DNA of 64,000 bases. Source: Gnetum montanum (Eukaryota; Streptophyta; Gnetopsida; Gnetales; Gnetaceae). The stretch is taken from NCBI GenBank assembly GCA_015680685.1, contig MNCI01002977.1, positions 67,764-131,763 on the forward strand, in the 5' to 3' direction. The position numbers and the translations under genes were made by a program. The notes beneath the pieces are model-generated. The model worked only from the letters and a program-made list of their open reading frames with translations. It did no database searches and had not been told where the DNA came from. Positions 1 through 11,232 of the stretch are shown here, piece by piece; within the stretch, counting starts at the first letter, position 1; every line of letters starts with the position of its first letter.

Positions 1-2363
1 CCCTCATAGGATCTACGACACAAGATGTCTCTTATTAATGCATATTGCCGAGAGCATTTTCTCACTGTGTCCTTTTGAGCACTCGTCAAGTGTTGCGGTG
101 GTTTGCCTCATAGAAGGTACTCTTTTATTTCATCATACCATTCTATTGCTTGTGTAGTAATAATAGATGCTATGGGTATTTTGTCGAGGGTTTCAGTTAC
201 AGGTTTGACAATATTTGCTATAGAACTAGGCAACGCATGGAACATCTCAGGTCTCATGTTCAAGGCTAGTATAGCGAGTGCATTGGCAATGGTATTTTCA
301 TTCCTAGGAATATGTTCCACATCTACATTGATTAATTATTTTAGCAAGTGCTTATTCAGGTCATAGTATGATTGCAAATGAGAAGCCTTGCATGCGTAAA
401 CTTCTGTGACTTGATTAATTACTAACTGTGAGTCACCTTGGACTACAAGACGTGTGATTCCCAAAGTCAGTGTTGCCATAAGACCTCTAAGAAGACCTTT
501 GTACTCTGCCACATTGTTGGTACAAGGGAATGTTAGTCAAGAAGCAAAGGATCAAATTTCTCTAGAGGGAGATGTTATGATGGCTGCGGCACTTCCTCCT
601 TGGGAGGTGGATGCTCCATCGAAGTACAAGATTTCATCATAGTTATCGGGCACTATGTCTATACTATTGATATTCTCATCAAGGAATTCAAGGTTGATTA
701 TCACTTGATCTTGTGTCGGTGATGCAGTCAATTGATTGGATATTGCTTGACCTTTAGTGAAGGATTGAGCAACATAGTGTAGGTCAAACTCTGCAATCAT
801 CGCCTTCCATCTAGCTATCTTACCTGATTCATAGATTTTTTTGGTGATAGCTCGCAGCAAGTTGTCTTTGCAAATGATATTGACTTGATTGCGAAAGAGG
901 TAATGTCTCCAATTTTTTAAGGAAAAGACTATGGCAAGGCATGATCTCTCCATGCCATTGCATCATTGTTCGTAGGCAATCAATGCATGGCTTAAATAGT
1001 AAATGGGGATCTTAGCTCCATCTTCTCATTTTTGGCAAAGCATGGATGTAATGGATGAATCAGATGTAGCAAGGTAGATGTAAAAAGGTTTATTGCTTTG
1101 CTGGGGGTGAATTGTCGGCGGTTGAGCTAGCTTCATGTTTATGTTCTCAAAGGCTTCTTTGCAGTGTTGAGTCCATTGAAAATGGACATTCTTTCGCAGT
1201 AAATGTTGCATCGGTTTCAACTTGTCTATTAGTTTTGCAATAAAACGTCTAATGAACTGTAGTCTGCCTTGTAAGCTGCATAGTTTAGTAAGGTTCTTAG
1301 GTGGTTGCATGCTAGTTATTTCTTTAACCTTATCGGGGTCTACTCATATCCCTGTTTCTAAGACTATCAAGCCAAGAATTTTACCCATTTTAACTCCAAA
1401 GACACATTTCTTTGGATTAAGTCTAAGGTCGTATTCGAGACAACATTTGAGTATCAAGTCTAGGTGCTTTGCATGTTTCTCAGTTTTTTTGGACTTGACT
1501 GTGATATCATCTACATAATCATTGAGCAAATCAAGCATATAATTGCTAAATATATATGTCATTGCGCATTGATATGTAGCACCTACATTTTTGAGGCCGA
1601 AAGGCATCATTGTATAACAAAACGTGTCCCAAGGTGTCATGAAGGTTGTCTTGAGTTGGTGTTCTGGGTTGATCCTAATTTGGTTGTATCCTGAGAATTC
1701 GTCCATAAAGGATAACAATGCATACCCAATAGTTGAGTCAACGAATTGATCGATACTAGGTAGCGGGAAGTCATCTTTTATAGTGGCTATGTCAAGGTCA
1801 TGAAATTCAATGCATATGCAAATGCTGTCATTCTTTTTGGGGACTACAACAATGTTGGATACCCGATCAGCATAGTCAATAGCTCGGATGAAACTAGCTT
1901 GGTAGAGCTTCATGATTTTGTTACGAACTACCAACGCTACCTCAAGTTTAACCTTTTGTGCTTTTTGCTTTACTGGTCTAAGTTTTTCATCAAGGATGAT
2001 GTTATGCTAGATGATTCAAAGGTCTCGTCCTGGCATATCGGTATATGACCAAGCAAATGTTTTAATGTTGTTCTTAAGCACTTGTGTAATGTCATTGGCA
2101 AGTTGTGGGTTTAGTAGAGTACTCAATTTTAATGTTTTAACTCCGCCACTAGACATGGTGATGGGGACTTGTCAGCTTCTAAGTCCAAAGTTTTAGTCAT
2201 ACCCTTGGGGTAGTCTGATGTTTCTTGAGTGGATGCCATGAAATTAGCATGAGTAGATGAGTCTAGATCTAAGGATTCTAAATTAATCATACTTTTTATG
2301 GCCCCATGAGGTCCATTGATAGACAACGTTGAAAAGAGGTTCTTGCTGTCCATGTGCTTGTTC
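1..2363 (-). pseudogene. pol: pol of element E: reverse transcriptase and RNase H (decayed)
   Basis: This is the Ty3/gypsy polymerase read on the minus strand. The N-terminal arm lies at 2,353-2,129, the RT core at 1,934-1,344 with an intact YVDD box (DYVDDI), the RT connection/first RNase H at 1,310-1,026, the rest of that RNase H at 953-552, and the second RNase H-like part, with its YFDGAS motif near 620, running on to about 108. The window edge falls at the start of the integrase region. It is related throughout to B 41,431-43,820. Frames shift between segments and there are several stops, so it is a pseudogene. The reading region starts right after an AG at 2,364-2,365, which looks like a 3' splice site and is conserved in B, C and D. 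Confidence 0.85.
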
Positions 2364-3900
2364 CTGCCAATTTAAACTAGGAGCACCGTGAGCGAGAGAT
2401 TTTCTTGACGGACGAATTACTAAATGTAAACTAGCTTCATTTAACTTATGTTTTGATGAAACTGTGAAATGTAGGGGTAGTTTAATGTCATACCGAGACC
2501 ACATTGTAGTTTTAGGCCTTACCGGGCCATATGGTGTTCATATCACCTGTGAATACTAATGTTGTAATTGTTTTTTCATGATTTTTGAATTTTTAATTTT
2601 CATACTTCATTTTGTGTTTAATGTTTAGGCATTAATGCATAAAAAAGGAATAGAAGAAACTATCCTGAGAGCATGAAAATGAAGACAATGTGGGAAGAAA
2701 TAAAAATAATAAAAATAAAATATCCAATAAGAAAAAATGCAATGTAGCCACGTGGGATAAGTTAAAACATGGTGAAAGGGGATTGAAGTGTAGAGCATGA
2801 GTTAGCATTAGAGCATGAGTAACTAGGTGTACAGCGTAGCGTGAGCAACAAGGCAGGGTGTGGAGCGTGTGCAGCAAGGCAAGGGTGGAGTGTGAGCAAG
2901 ATGAAGGGTAAGGAAGGGTAAGAATGAGGCAAAGGGAAGAAGCAGGTAAGCTTGGCATTCATGGAGGAAAGTGAAGAACTACTCCAACACCTTCCCCAAC
3001 CTAGGATTTCTTCATGGGCTGGGACTTTACGCAGGTATGTTTTTTTCCGTTCTTGTTTAGCGCAGCGTGAGCAACCGCGTGAGCCATTAGGACCACCATT
3101 TTGACACGATTTTGAAGTAAGAATGATTTGATTTTTGTGTTGGGTTTCTTGTTTTGGGCTGTAAATTTGAGGTATCCAAGGCATTATAGGGTATTTTGGG
3201 GCTTGCCATTTTTTCTTTGGGCCCTGGCATGAGTCGCAAGTTGCAGGGATGCGTATGTGATGGCCAAAGCTCTTGCAAAATTTCTTGTTTCTGCATGATG
3301 ATCAGCAGTTGGCGTGAGAAGGCTAGGGCATGCTTAGTGTGAACAACCCAGGGTACCTCAATGTGAGTGATGAGGATTTTGTATGAAGAGGGTGCCATTT
3401 TTATTACGTTTTTGGTTCCTAACGCATTAGATTTAGGGCCATTTCCTGTTGCTATCTTTTTGGTTCCTTCCATGAGCATTCTAGGGTGTGAATGTTAAAA
3501 CTTATTTCTAAAATTTCTCAGGGCACAAGTGTTTCTAGGGTAGGATTTTTTTTCAGTGTTAAGGCAGATCATTCCATTAATTAGGTATATCTATTTTTTA
3601 CCCTTGTGGCACCCTGGGCAAGTTGCGGTGTAGTTTGCAAGGTTGCACGGTGTACATTACAGATTGTAGGGTTGGGAGAATTTCCAAGAATATGCATTGC
3701 AGCGTGAGCTACGAGGAGTGTGCATTGCAGTGTGAGCTGCCAGGAGTGTGCATTGTAGTGTGAGCTGCCAGTAGTGTTCGTTGGAGCATGAGCTGCCAGG
3801 AGCATAAACTTTCCATATCGTAGCGTGAGCCGCAAGGGAGGTGAGGAGTTATTGAGGATAGCATGAATCATAGAATGCTCACTCCTTGTTGATGCTATGT
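2364..3900 (-). other. Non-coding pre-RT region of element E
   Basis: No gene is supported here. The stretch is the counterpart of B 39,845-41,430; for example both contain the block around a conserved ATGAACGCCAAGCTTGCCT-like segment (E near 2,960, B near 40,840). It carries scattered GCGTGAGC words (2,790-2,890) and a minisatellite at 3,690-3,840. Small ORFs here are chance products of the repeats. Confidence 0.6.
3690..3840. repeat. Minisatellite of about 30-bp units with GTGAGCTGCCAGGAGTG core
   Basis: About four imperfect head-to-tail copies of a unit containing GTGAGCTGCCAGGAG followed by TGCATTG. The unit carries the same GCGTGAGC word that recurs in the leader and LTR of elements E and B. 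Confidence 0.65.
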
Positions 3901-4019
3901 TTCTTAGAACTACAAGATTTAAATATCTTTATGTGAATTTTGATTTCATATTGCTTGTAAAGAACTATTGTCTAGTATTTAATGGATCCCAATGTTCCCC
4001 ATCAAGCATCAAATACACC

Positions 4020-4130
4020 AAACAAACACTGATGTTCTTGTCTCATGGGGTGGTCTTGTGTATGCATTGAATGTTATTTACTTGTTAACACTAATGTTCT
4101 TGTCTCATGGGGTGGTCTTTTGTATGTTAC
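4020..4130. repeat. Tandem duplication of about 60 bp
   Basis: The string beginning AACACTGATGTTCTTGTCTC (about 4,025) is repeated with few changes at about 4,086. It overlaps the 3' end of the gag-pro reading frame of the inserted element. Confidence 0.65.
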
Positions 4131-5339
4131 TTGTTTTCCATTTGAATTAATATTATCTATCATCAAAGGTTCGCTATAGATGTAGATTTGATTTGGTTCT
4201 CCCTTCCAAGGTAACCACATGTGAGAATAATTTGTTGATATGTAACCTGAGAAATTCTTACTCCAACTTCTACTCAATAAGAGACTATGTGAATCTGGTA
4301 TATCTGCCACTTGAATAGTTACTTTACTTCTAATGCAGGGTTCAGAAGCAATTTCCAATAGAACATTTGGTAATTGACCCACAATCTTCACTCTACTTTT
4401 ATCCACTTGAACAATCTTTTTGTTTGATTTTTCAGGAATCAAACCAAGTTTCTTACATATAGACAATGGCATTATAGTAGACGTAGCTCCAGAATCAACC
4501 AAGCAATTGTGTAAGTATTTATCCTTTAATTTAATTTTCAAAAGAAAAGGAGGAGCTTCCTTATTATATGAGGTCTTCAATTTCTCATCATTATTAGATA
4601 CATAACTTAACTCTGATTCTCTAACTCTCCTTTTACCTTTAATGAACTCTAAGGCCTTTCTTTGCTGATCTCCTATTTGAAGCAACTGATAAAAGCTAAT
4701 ATTGGCCTTGACATGTTTAAGGTCTTCAATCAAATCATACTCTCCATCACCAATAAAGCTTGATCTCTTTATCCATTTATTAAAAGACTGATTTGGAGTG
4801 CTTTGCTCCACTTGATTGTCTTTACCTTTATTTCTATCTCTTCTATTTGGCTCAAAAGCTTTTCTCTTAGTAGATGGATTCATAATAACATTTGGTGGTC
4901 TAGAAGTAGTTAATCTTTCTTTAGATGAGAGATTATATCCATTTTCCTCATTATTATTACATTCTTCATCTGAAGACATATCTTCTTCAGAACTTGATAG
5001 AGAAGAAGTATCACTTGATCCATTGCTAGAAGATTTACTTGCATAATGAACACTAGATAAGTCATTATCAGATTCAATATCAAGAAAGTTGGACATTATA
5101 AGATCACTTTCATCCTCATCTTCTGCTAACTTAGTGTCTTGATGTTTATGCTTCCTATTTTTCCTTTCTTCCTTGATATTAACTCTTGCCAAAGCTTTTT
5201 CAAGCTTCACTATTTTGTTGGACATATATCTCATTAATTGTCCTTTTCCAAATTCTACTCTTTCATGTTCTTGCTCTATCTTAACATGAGATGGACCTGG
5301 TAAAGATTTAAATCGAGCTAAATCTTGCATAGGGATCAT
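4074..5339 (-). CDS. Gag C-terminus plus retropepsin of a different Ty3/gypsy family (partial)
   Basis: The 421-residue frame has a low-complexity charged first part (coiled-coil-like KLEKALARVN, then Ser/Asp/Glu-rich) and a retroviral-type aspartic protease in the second half. The catalytic triad lies in CLVDSGATSTIMP (about residues 281-293), followed by a hydrophobic flap region and the LLLSRSW segment that usually forms the second signature of plant retropepsins. It is unlike the VDDG-type proteases of elements B-D, so it belongs to another family inserted into, or joined to, element E. The chosen Met is only the first in frame; true gag sequence should continue upstream into the inverted duplication and the gap. 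No stops interrupt it, so it is younger than the surrounding E fragments. Confidence 0.75.
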   Translation of the reverse strand: MIPMQDLARFKSLPGPSHVKIEQEHERVEFGKGQLMRYMSNKIVKLEKALARVNIKEERKNRKHKHQDTKLAEDEDESDLIMSNFLDIESDNDLSSVHYASKSSSNGSSDTSSLSSSEEDMSSDEECNNNEENGYNLSSKERLTTSRPPNVIMNPSTKRKAFEPNRRDRNKGKDNQVEQSTPNQSFNKWIKRSSFIGDGEYDLIEDLKHVKANISFYQLLQIGDQQRKALEFIKGKRRVRESELSYVSNNDEKLKTSYNKEAPPFLLKIKLKDKYLHNCLVDSGATSTIMPLSICKKLGLIPEKSNKKIVQVDKSRVKIVGQLPNVLLEIASEPCIRSKVTIQVADIPDSHSLLLSRSWSKNFSGYISTNYSHMWLPWKGEPNQIYIYSEPLMIDNINSNGKQVTYKRPPHETRTLVLTSK

Positions 5340-5400
5340 AACTCTTTCTTCTCTTTTTGGTATTGCATATTTTCTTCAAGATTCAAGTTCAGCTATTTCT

Positions 5401-5611
5401 CTAACTATATAGCTTCACTAAAGTAGTCATTTAGTGTACTTAAGTTTGGATTTCTCCTTAACCAAATTGAAATGTTGGGGTTGACCACCTTAAGATAAGT
5501 TTCCTTAAGCATTTCTTCTGATGGNGGTCAACCCCAACATTTCAATTTGGTTAAGGAGAAATCCAAACTTAACTACACTAAATGACTACTTTAGTGAAGC
5601 TATACAGTTAG
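5401..5611. repeat. Perfect-looking inverted repeat around a single N (probable assembly artefact)
   Basis: The arm 5,401-5,486 is almost exactly the reverse complement of 5,526-5,611, with about 39 bases and one N (5,525) between them. It is followed at once by the 694-nt N run. Near-identical arms beside a single N suggest two overlapping contig ends joined in opposite orientation rather than a natural hairpin. Confidence 0.8.
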
Positions 5612-5624
5612 AAAAATAGTTGAA

Positions 5625-6318
5625 NNNNNNNNNNNNNNNNNNNNNNNNNNNNNNNNNNNNNNNNNNNNNNNNNNNNNNNNNNNNNNNNNNNNNNNNNNNN
5701 NNNNNNNNNNNNNNNNNNNNNNNNNNNNNNNNNNNNNNNNNNNNNNNNNNNNNNNNNNNNNNNNNNNNNNNNNNNNNNNNNNNNNNNNNNNNNNNNNNNN
5801 NNNNNNNNNNNNNNNNNNNNNNNNNNNNNNNNNNNNNNNNNNNNNNNNNNNNNNNNNNNNNNNNNNNNNNNNNNNNNNNNNNNNNNNNNNNNNNNNNNNN
5901 NNNNNNNNNNNNNNNNNNNNNNNNNNNNNNNNNNNNNNNNNNNNNNNNNNNNNNNNNNNNNNNNNNNNNNNNNNNNNNNNNNNNNNNNNNNNNNNNNNNN
6001 NNNNNNNNNNNNNNNNNNNNNNNNNNNNNNNNNNNNNNNNNNNNNNNNNNNNNNNNNNNNNNNNNNNNNNNNNNNNNNNNNNNNNNNNNNNNNNNNNNNN
6101 NNNNNNNNNNNNNNNNNNNNNNNNNNNNNNNNNNNNNNNNNNNNNNNNNNNNNNNNNNNNNNNNNNNNNNNNNNNNNNNNNNNNNNNNNNNNNNNNNNNN
6201 NNNNNNNNNNNNNNNNNNNNNNNNNNNNNNNNNNNNNNNNNNNNNNNNNNNNNNNNNNNNNNNNNNNNNNNNNNNNNNNNNNNNNNNNNNNNNNNNNNNN
6301 NNNNNNNNNNNNNNNNNN
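5625..6318. other. Assembly gap (694 N)
   Basis: A run of N. Nothing can be said about its content. Reading frames that cross it are meaningless. Confidence 0.99.
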
Positions 6319-7690
6319 ATTTTGCAAAAACATTTGAGCACAACTCCGCAAATCTACTCCTAATTTTCCCCAGAGAAAGAGATAGTTCCACAAGAAAACT
6401 AGAAATAGAGCAAGATTCAATGGAAATAGACAGAAAAGAAAGGAAACCAGATTTTTGTAGACCTCAAATATTTAAACAAAGTAAAATGACACGAGTAAAC
6501 ACTTAGCAATAAAGCTATTCCAAATTCAATATTTACAAATTGTTCAAACTTCCAAGGCTCAAATAAGCAATTTCTTCAAGACAATCCTACTATGCTACAA
6601 AAAATTGCTGTGTAAACTACCACGTACGAGACTCCATTTGACTAGATAATAGATATCAACAATTGCATTCAAACAAAACCTTTGAAAGACTTGATAATTT
6701 CTGATTGAAATACCATGGAAATTCACTTTAAAGATAAAAAGAAGTTATTCTGGTCCCATCAAAATACCAAAGATTTTCTGAACCCTCTTGACTACTAAAT
6801 TGTTCAACAGCATGACTACAAGCAAAGGCTCTATTACAATAATCCCAATAGCAGTTCCCACATGTTGCACAATAAAAATTATCAAAATGCTCTTAAGGCT
6901 TTTAAACACAAGCGCTTCTACGACAAAATTTTAATAGAAAACTTTCAATCGTGCAACAAGAACAATAAGAGCAATCTAAAAATCCCAAAATTACTTGTCA
7001 ATGATGATACTATCTAAACCACTAGCTAAACAATTTAAACAAAAAAAAAATAAAACATAACTCACAGGACTATGACAAAGAGGCTGAAATATTTCCTTTA
7101 GCAAGCCATCTTACAAGCAATCGTCTTTACAAATCTTCTTTACAAATGCTCTTCTCAAGACCCCAAAGTGTGTCTTCAAGTGAGAGCCTAAGTGTTAGCT
7201 AATAGCTTTTCAAAGTATGATCTCCAAAAATGTGATGTATGAGACCTACCCCCAAAAAAGTCCTCCTTCTCCTTGACCCCTGAAGCCTTTTTATAGGGTT
7301 CCAAGGTAGGTAGGGAAGTTACATATTAAAAAATATCTTACCTAACTTCTCTCCCAAGTAACTTGCCCAACAAGTTAGGGAGTATTAACTTAGGAAGTTA
7401 GGAGATAAATATTTCTTTTGAAAAATAAATCCAGTAATTTCATATTATAGCTTTAATAGCCTTTCATTTTTTACTTGTTTTAAAATTTTGAAGAATGCTT
7501 ATTAAAGTTCTTAGTGATTTTATAAACAAGGTGATAACATAATATCTACCTTGGCATAAATGTTGCTAGTACCTTAATCCTAAATAATTCATGTGCACTT
7601 TCACCCGTATGAAAATGGCTGGAAAATTTAAATTCAAAATATCAAGCCCGAATGTGAAGGTGCTAGGCCTGGAACTACCAGCAATTAATT
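6319..7690 (-). repeat. AT-rich sequence, possibly 5' LTR/leader of the inserted gypsy element
   Basis: No coding sequence is visible. The stretch lies upstream, on the minus strand, of the gag-pro at 4,074-5,339. It contains a TATA-like CCTATAAAAA on the minus strand near 7,290-7,300 and a partly palindromic block near 7,330-7,410. Position and promoter-like box fit an LTR, but I found no matching second copy and no clear TG/CA ends, so the call is tentative. Confidence 0.3.
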
Positions 7691-8340
7691 CAAATTATCT
7701 TGCCCTGCCGAAAATTGTTACCAACAACTGCCATCATGGGAGAAGGCTCAGCCACCGCGTTAGGAAATGTCGCCCTGTGTCCCGTAAGATTCTGCAACCG
7801 TTCTAACCTTCGCCTCTCCCAAGTGCTCTTCCAGTTTTGATGATTATACAAAAATTTTGCAAGGTGTTTTATCCTTGAACAGAGCAAATTCGTATCCGCC
7901 GCTGCCGCCATCGAAGCTGACGTTGTCGCGCTTCAAGGAGAAACTTCCGCTAGATCTGTGAAACCTGGAACTGCCACCGCCCTCGGTGTACGTGGATGAG
8001 GCATCTCTGGATCGATCAAATCCTTGGTCACACCTAGAAACCCTATCAATCCCAGATGAGGTGAAGACTTGCTGACATTCGCTTTATGTTACTTGCCCCT
8101 TTGCCCGCTGGCTGCGCCTCCCTCTACCGGATCTATGCCAAAGCCGAGGTTGTAGCCCCGCGCACGCGACAGAGGCTTCTCTTCTACTGTCGTTGATCTT
8201 CTGCCCGTCGCTGACCTTTCATCCTCCGCTGTGCATCCTCCCACTGCTGGCCATCTGTCCTCCACTTGTAGGTTCTAGAAGTATTCCTTGAGAATCTGGA
8301 GCCATTTCTGGCGATGCCGATGCCCAGGGTCACACCCAAG
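7690..8340 (-). other. GC- and CpG-rich island of unknown origin
   Basis: Base composition changes sharply here from the AT-rich flanks to a CG-rich stretch. On the minus strand a short frame (7,911-7,690) begins with an alanine-rich start, and another frame upstream reads Ser/Gly-rich sequence without stops for some distance. It matches nothing else in the window and no family I can name. It could be the 5' UTR and first coding part of a LINE, a captured host-gene fragment, or a gene promoter region. No function is assigned. Confidence 0.35.
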
Positions 8341-8770
8341 CCCAAGCCAATGCCAATGTCTCTAATATTTTTGCTATTTTATTCGGTTGATTCTGCAACA
8401 TAAACCTTCTCATCCTTTGTTAATTAAATTTACCGAATGAAATTCAAAACTTGTTGGTAATCCATTCATGAGATCTTCTGCACGCTTCCAACTCTTAAGT
8501 GGACCTTAATAATCCATTATCCAACATTAGCGGGAAGTATGCTTTTTATGGTAAATAATTTCATCCTTTGTTTGCTATTTCAATATTCAATAAAGGCATT
8601 TTAATCTTGATTTCCAAGAAGACCTTAACATCGAAATTATTTACCAGTGGATGTTTCTTCAAAAATACCCATCAACTCACAATACTAAAACTACAAATTT
8701 ACAACCAGGGATTGTGCCAATTTTAAATAAAATATTCCAACTGTTCCATGGAATGGCCAAATGTGCCAAC
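8341..8770. other. AT-rich spacer with nothing recognisable
   Basis: I see no gene, repeat or LTR end. Homology to element B gag ends abruptly at about 8,770, which marks one boundary of the foreign segment inside element E. Confidence 0.5.
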
Positions 8771-10569
8771 ACTTTCTACCCTGCATTGTTGGGTTGAGCT
8801 ACTTTCGCCACTACTACAACCATCATTTTAGACTTGTCCTTATCTTTCCTCGTATGTTGACTTTTAAAAGTCAAGTAAGCTGGGTCATGACTTGCCTTTG
8901 CCACCTCTTCTATGTTCTTGATTTGGACAAATGCCTGACTCAAAATATGAGCATTCAGATAATAGAGTTTTGACTTAATGAAGTCATTCAAAGCACCTTT
9001 GAGGATTGTAAGTAAATACATTTCCAGGATGGGCTCGCGAAGTTCGTTAAGGGAAGCGCTCCATCTTTGGATGAACTTTTGTACAAGCTCCAACGATCCT
9101 TGTTTTATTTGGATTAGATTGTCTAGTATTACTTCAGGATTTAGGTTATACTTAAAATGGGTAATGAATTGACGTAACAAATCCTCTAGAGAGGATATGG
9201 AGTTACGTGGTAGAGCTCGGTACCAGTCTAAGGCTCTCCCAGTTAAGGACATGGCAAACACATGCAGGATTACATGAGGCCAGGCCTGAAGTAATAGACA
9301 CTCTAATCGAAATGTCACTAAGTGAGCATTTGGATCTCCCTCTTTGTTATACTTGGTCAACTGCAGCAATGAAATTCCTTTTGGTAGAGTCAATGGTGAC
9401 ATTGAAGAGCTAATCGGATCATCCTGATAAAAATCCATCACCTTGACTTCTTCAGTGTTTGCAATTTTGAGACGCTTTACCTCATTGGTCAATTCTTGCA
9501 TCATTTTCTTAGCCTCTACCCATTCTTGGGCACTAGGTGGACTAACTAGTTGGTTAGATTGAGCATGATAGTAGTTAGATTGTTGTGTAGTTTTCGGGAA
9601 GGATGACTGTAAGGTTGTCGATGGTTGTACTTGGCGGACATTCATAGATGGAATTGTGATAGGTGGTATGTTGTTATGAGCCGGTTGATATTGTTGAATC
9701 CCAGGTGTGGGCCACTGTCTAGTTACAAGTTGTGAGGAAACACCTTGAACCTGTTGAGTCGAAGTAGTGAAGTGTGTTCCTTGGATTTGCACTCATGGTA
9801 TATAATGAGTAGATGTAGAAGCGGGTATCACAAATGGAATCCCAATTATTTGGGATGGGAAGGTTGCTCCTACATTAGTTTGAGAGGAGAGTTTTTGGGG
9901 TTTTACTTCTCGGAGAGGGGACAAAGTGGTGACCAGAGGAATAAGAGAGATGGATGCATTGAATTGGGTGTTGGTCGTGGGGAGAGTAGGAATGAGAGTA
10001 GGTTCTTTCTATTGAGAAACAGGTTGTTGAGTGCTTTTAAATGCATGAAGAGACATGGTCTCTCTCGTGAAAGGATGGAATAATGAGTTTGCATAAGGAT
10101 GAGGACTGAGAGTGTGGTACGAATCCCCATGTTCTGATTCAGCCGAGAAATCATCTTTCTTGTCTTCGTTTTGAGGCTCTACGGCAGGTTTCTGAAAGGC
10201 TTAATTCCTTGCCATGAGGAGCTGGGATATTAGTTCATGGTAGGATTCAAAGAGGGGAATTACATCATATGCTGAAGGGATAAATTTATGGTCTCCCTTA
10301 TATATGAGTTCGTAGTGTCATTTTTCTTCCATTTTCGTGCGATCAATGGGCAGGTTATCTTGCATCTTTAAGCATATGAAGTTTTACTATTCCAGGGTGA
10401 GAATTGTATAGGCGAAATCCTTGCCTTATAACCTAAGTGACCGACGAGTTGGTCCTTGAGGGTTCATTTCTCCAACTACGACTATGGATTCAGTTGTGGT
10501 CATAGGGTTTGGGATTCTAGCATTAAGGTTAGAAACAGGTAATGTTGCTTTGATCTGAGAAGATTCCAT
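8771..10569 (-). pseudogene. gag: gag of element E (truncated 3' end, several stops)
   Basis: This is the structural Gag protein of a Tat-type element. I chose the ATG at 10,569 because the same start context (MESSQIKAT-) occurs in element B at 14,153. The N-terminal part is damaged; the last 338 codons (9,792-8,776) are open and contain the conserved plant gag core: FYQDDPISS, LTKYNKEGDPNAHLVTF, ALDWYRALP and the QRWSASLNELREP block. Compared with B it ends about 80 codons early, before the zinc knuckle, because the element is broken at about 8,770. Several stops match Gln codons in related copies, as expected from C-to-T decay. Confidence 0.8.
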
Positions 10570-11110
10570 GTGTAACTGAGCTTGAGCAAGCTAGGCATAT
10601 GTAAGCTGAGCTTGAGCAAGATGAGTAGCATGTGCAACTTTACAGTGTGTGCAACTATAGCGTAACAAGCAACGTGGCTAATAAGGGGCGTAATTAATCT
10701 CAGTGTTTTCAACGTAGCTTATAAGCAGCATGTGCAAGCCAGCGTGACCAAATAGCATGTGCAAGCCAGCATGACCTAGCAACATATGCAAGCCAACACG
10801 AACTAGTAGCTTGTGCAAGCTACCATGACCTAGCAGCGTATGCAAGCCAGCGTGACCAAATAGCGTGTGCAAGCCAGCGTGACCTACCAACGAGTGCAAG
10901 CCAACTTGACCAAAAAGCATGTGCAAGCTAGCGTGACCTAGTAGCGTGTGCAAGCCAGTGTGACCTAGTAGCATGTGCAAGCCAGCGTCACCTAGCAGCA
11001 AGTGCAAGTCAACATGACCTATAAGCAGCATGTGCAAGCATGATCAACTTGCAACATGACTGGGTGGCCAGCGTGAGCAAGGTCAGTGTGACTAACAGGG
11101 GTTAGCGTGA
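10570..11110 (-). repeat. Leader minisatellite of element E, about 30-bp unit with GCAAGCCAGCGTGACC core
   Basis: More than a dozen imperfect copies of a unit reading roughly CAAGCCAGCGTGACCTAGTAGCATGTG lie between the PBS and gag. Because the unit length is close to 30 bp one minus-strand frame stays open (11,037-10,678) and reads a 10-residue Gly-His-Leu-rich repeat. I regard that frame as a by-product. The CG-containing AGCGTGAC word is shared with the LTR of B. Confidence 0.85.
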
Positions 11111-11208
11111 GTAGCTCAACATGGGCTTTAGTTTCCAACACTTGATCTATGCGACGTTTAATAGGAAAATGTGATCAAGGTTTTGATTAAATAGAAAATG
11201 AGTTTGGA

Positions 11209-11227
11209 GGCCCTCCTTCTAGCACCA
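11209..11227 (-). promoter_or_regulatory. Primer-binding site of element E
   Basis: On the minus strand TGGTGCTAGAAGGAGGGCC sits 5 nt after the LTR end. The same 19-mer with one to three changes follows the 5' LTRs of B, C and D. I could not assign the tRNA from memory. Confidence 0.8.
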
Positions 11228-11232
11228 ATTTC

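Noticed and set aside
2632-2958. Hydrophobic Leu/Ser/His-rich frame that looks membrane-like (possible env)
   Set aside because: It comes from pyrimidine-rich repeat DNA, lacks a signal peptide plus fusion/transmembrane layout and is not conserved in frame in B. No envelope gene is supported anywhere in the window.
3087-3479. 130-codon minus-strand frame in the E pre-RT region
   Set aside because: It is not open in the matching B region and shows no domain. Judged as chance.
5586-6420. Long reading frames spanning the N run
   Set aside because: They exist only because N codons are not read as stops. There is no sequence behind them.
7283-7305. TATA-like box as promoter of a cellular gene
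   Set aside because: It faces the foreign gag-pro and fits an LTR promoter better. No host coding exon follows.
10678-11037. 119-codon repeat protein in the E leader
   Set aside because: It is generated by the 30-bp minisatellite, has no promoter or conserved counterpart in B, C or D, and lies in the untranslated leader. Kept as a repeat and a low-interest note.
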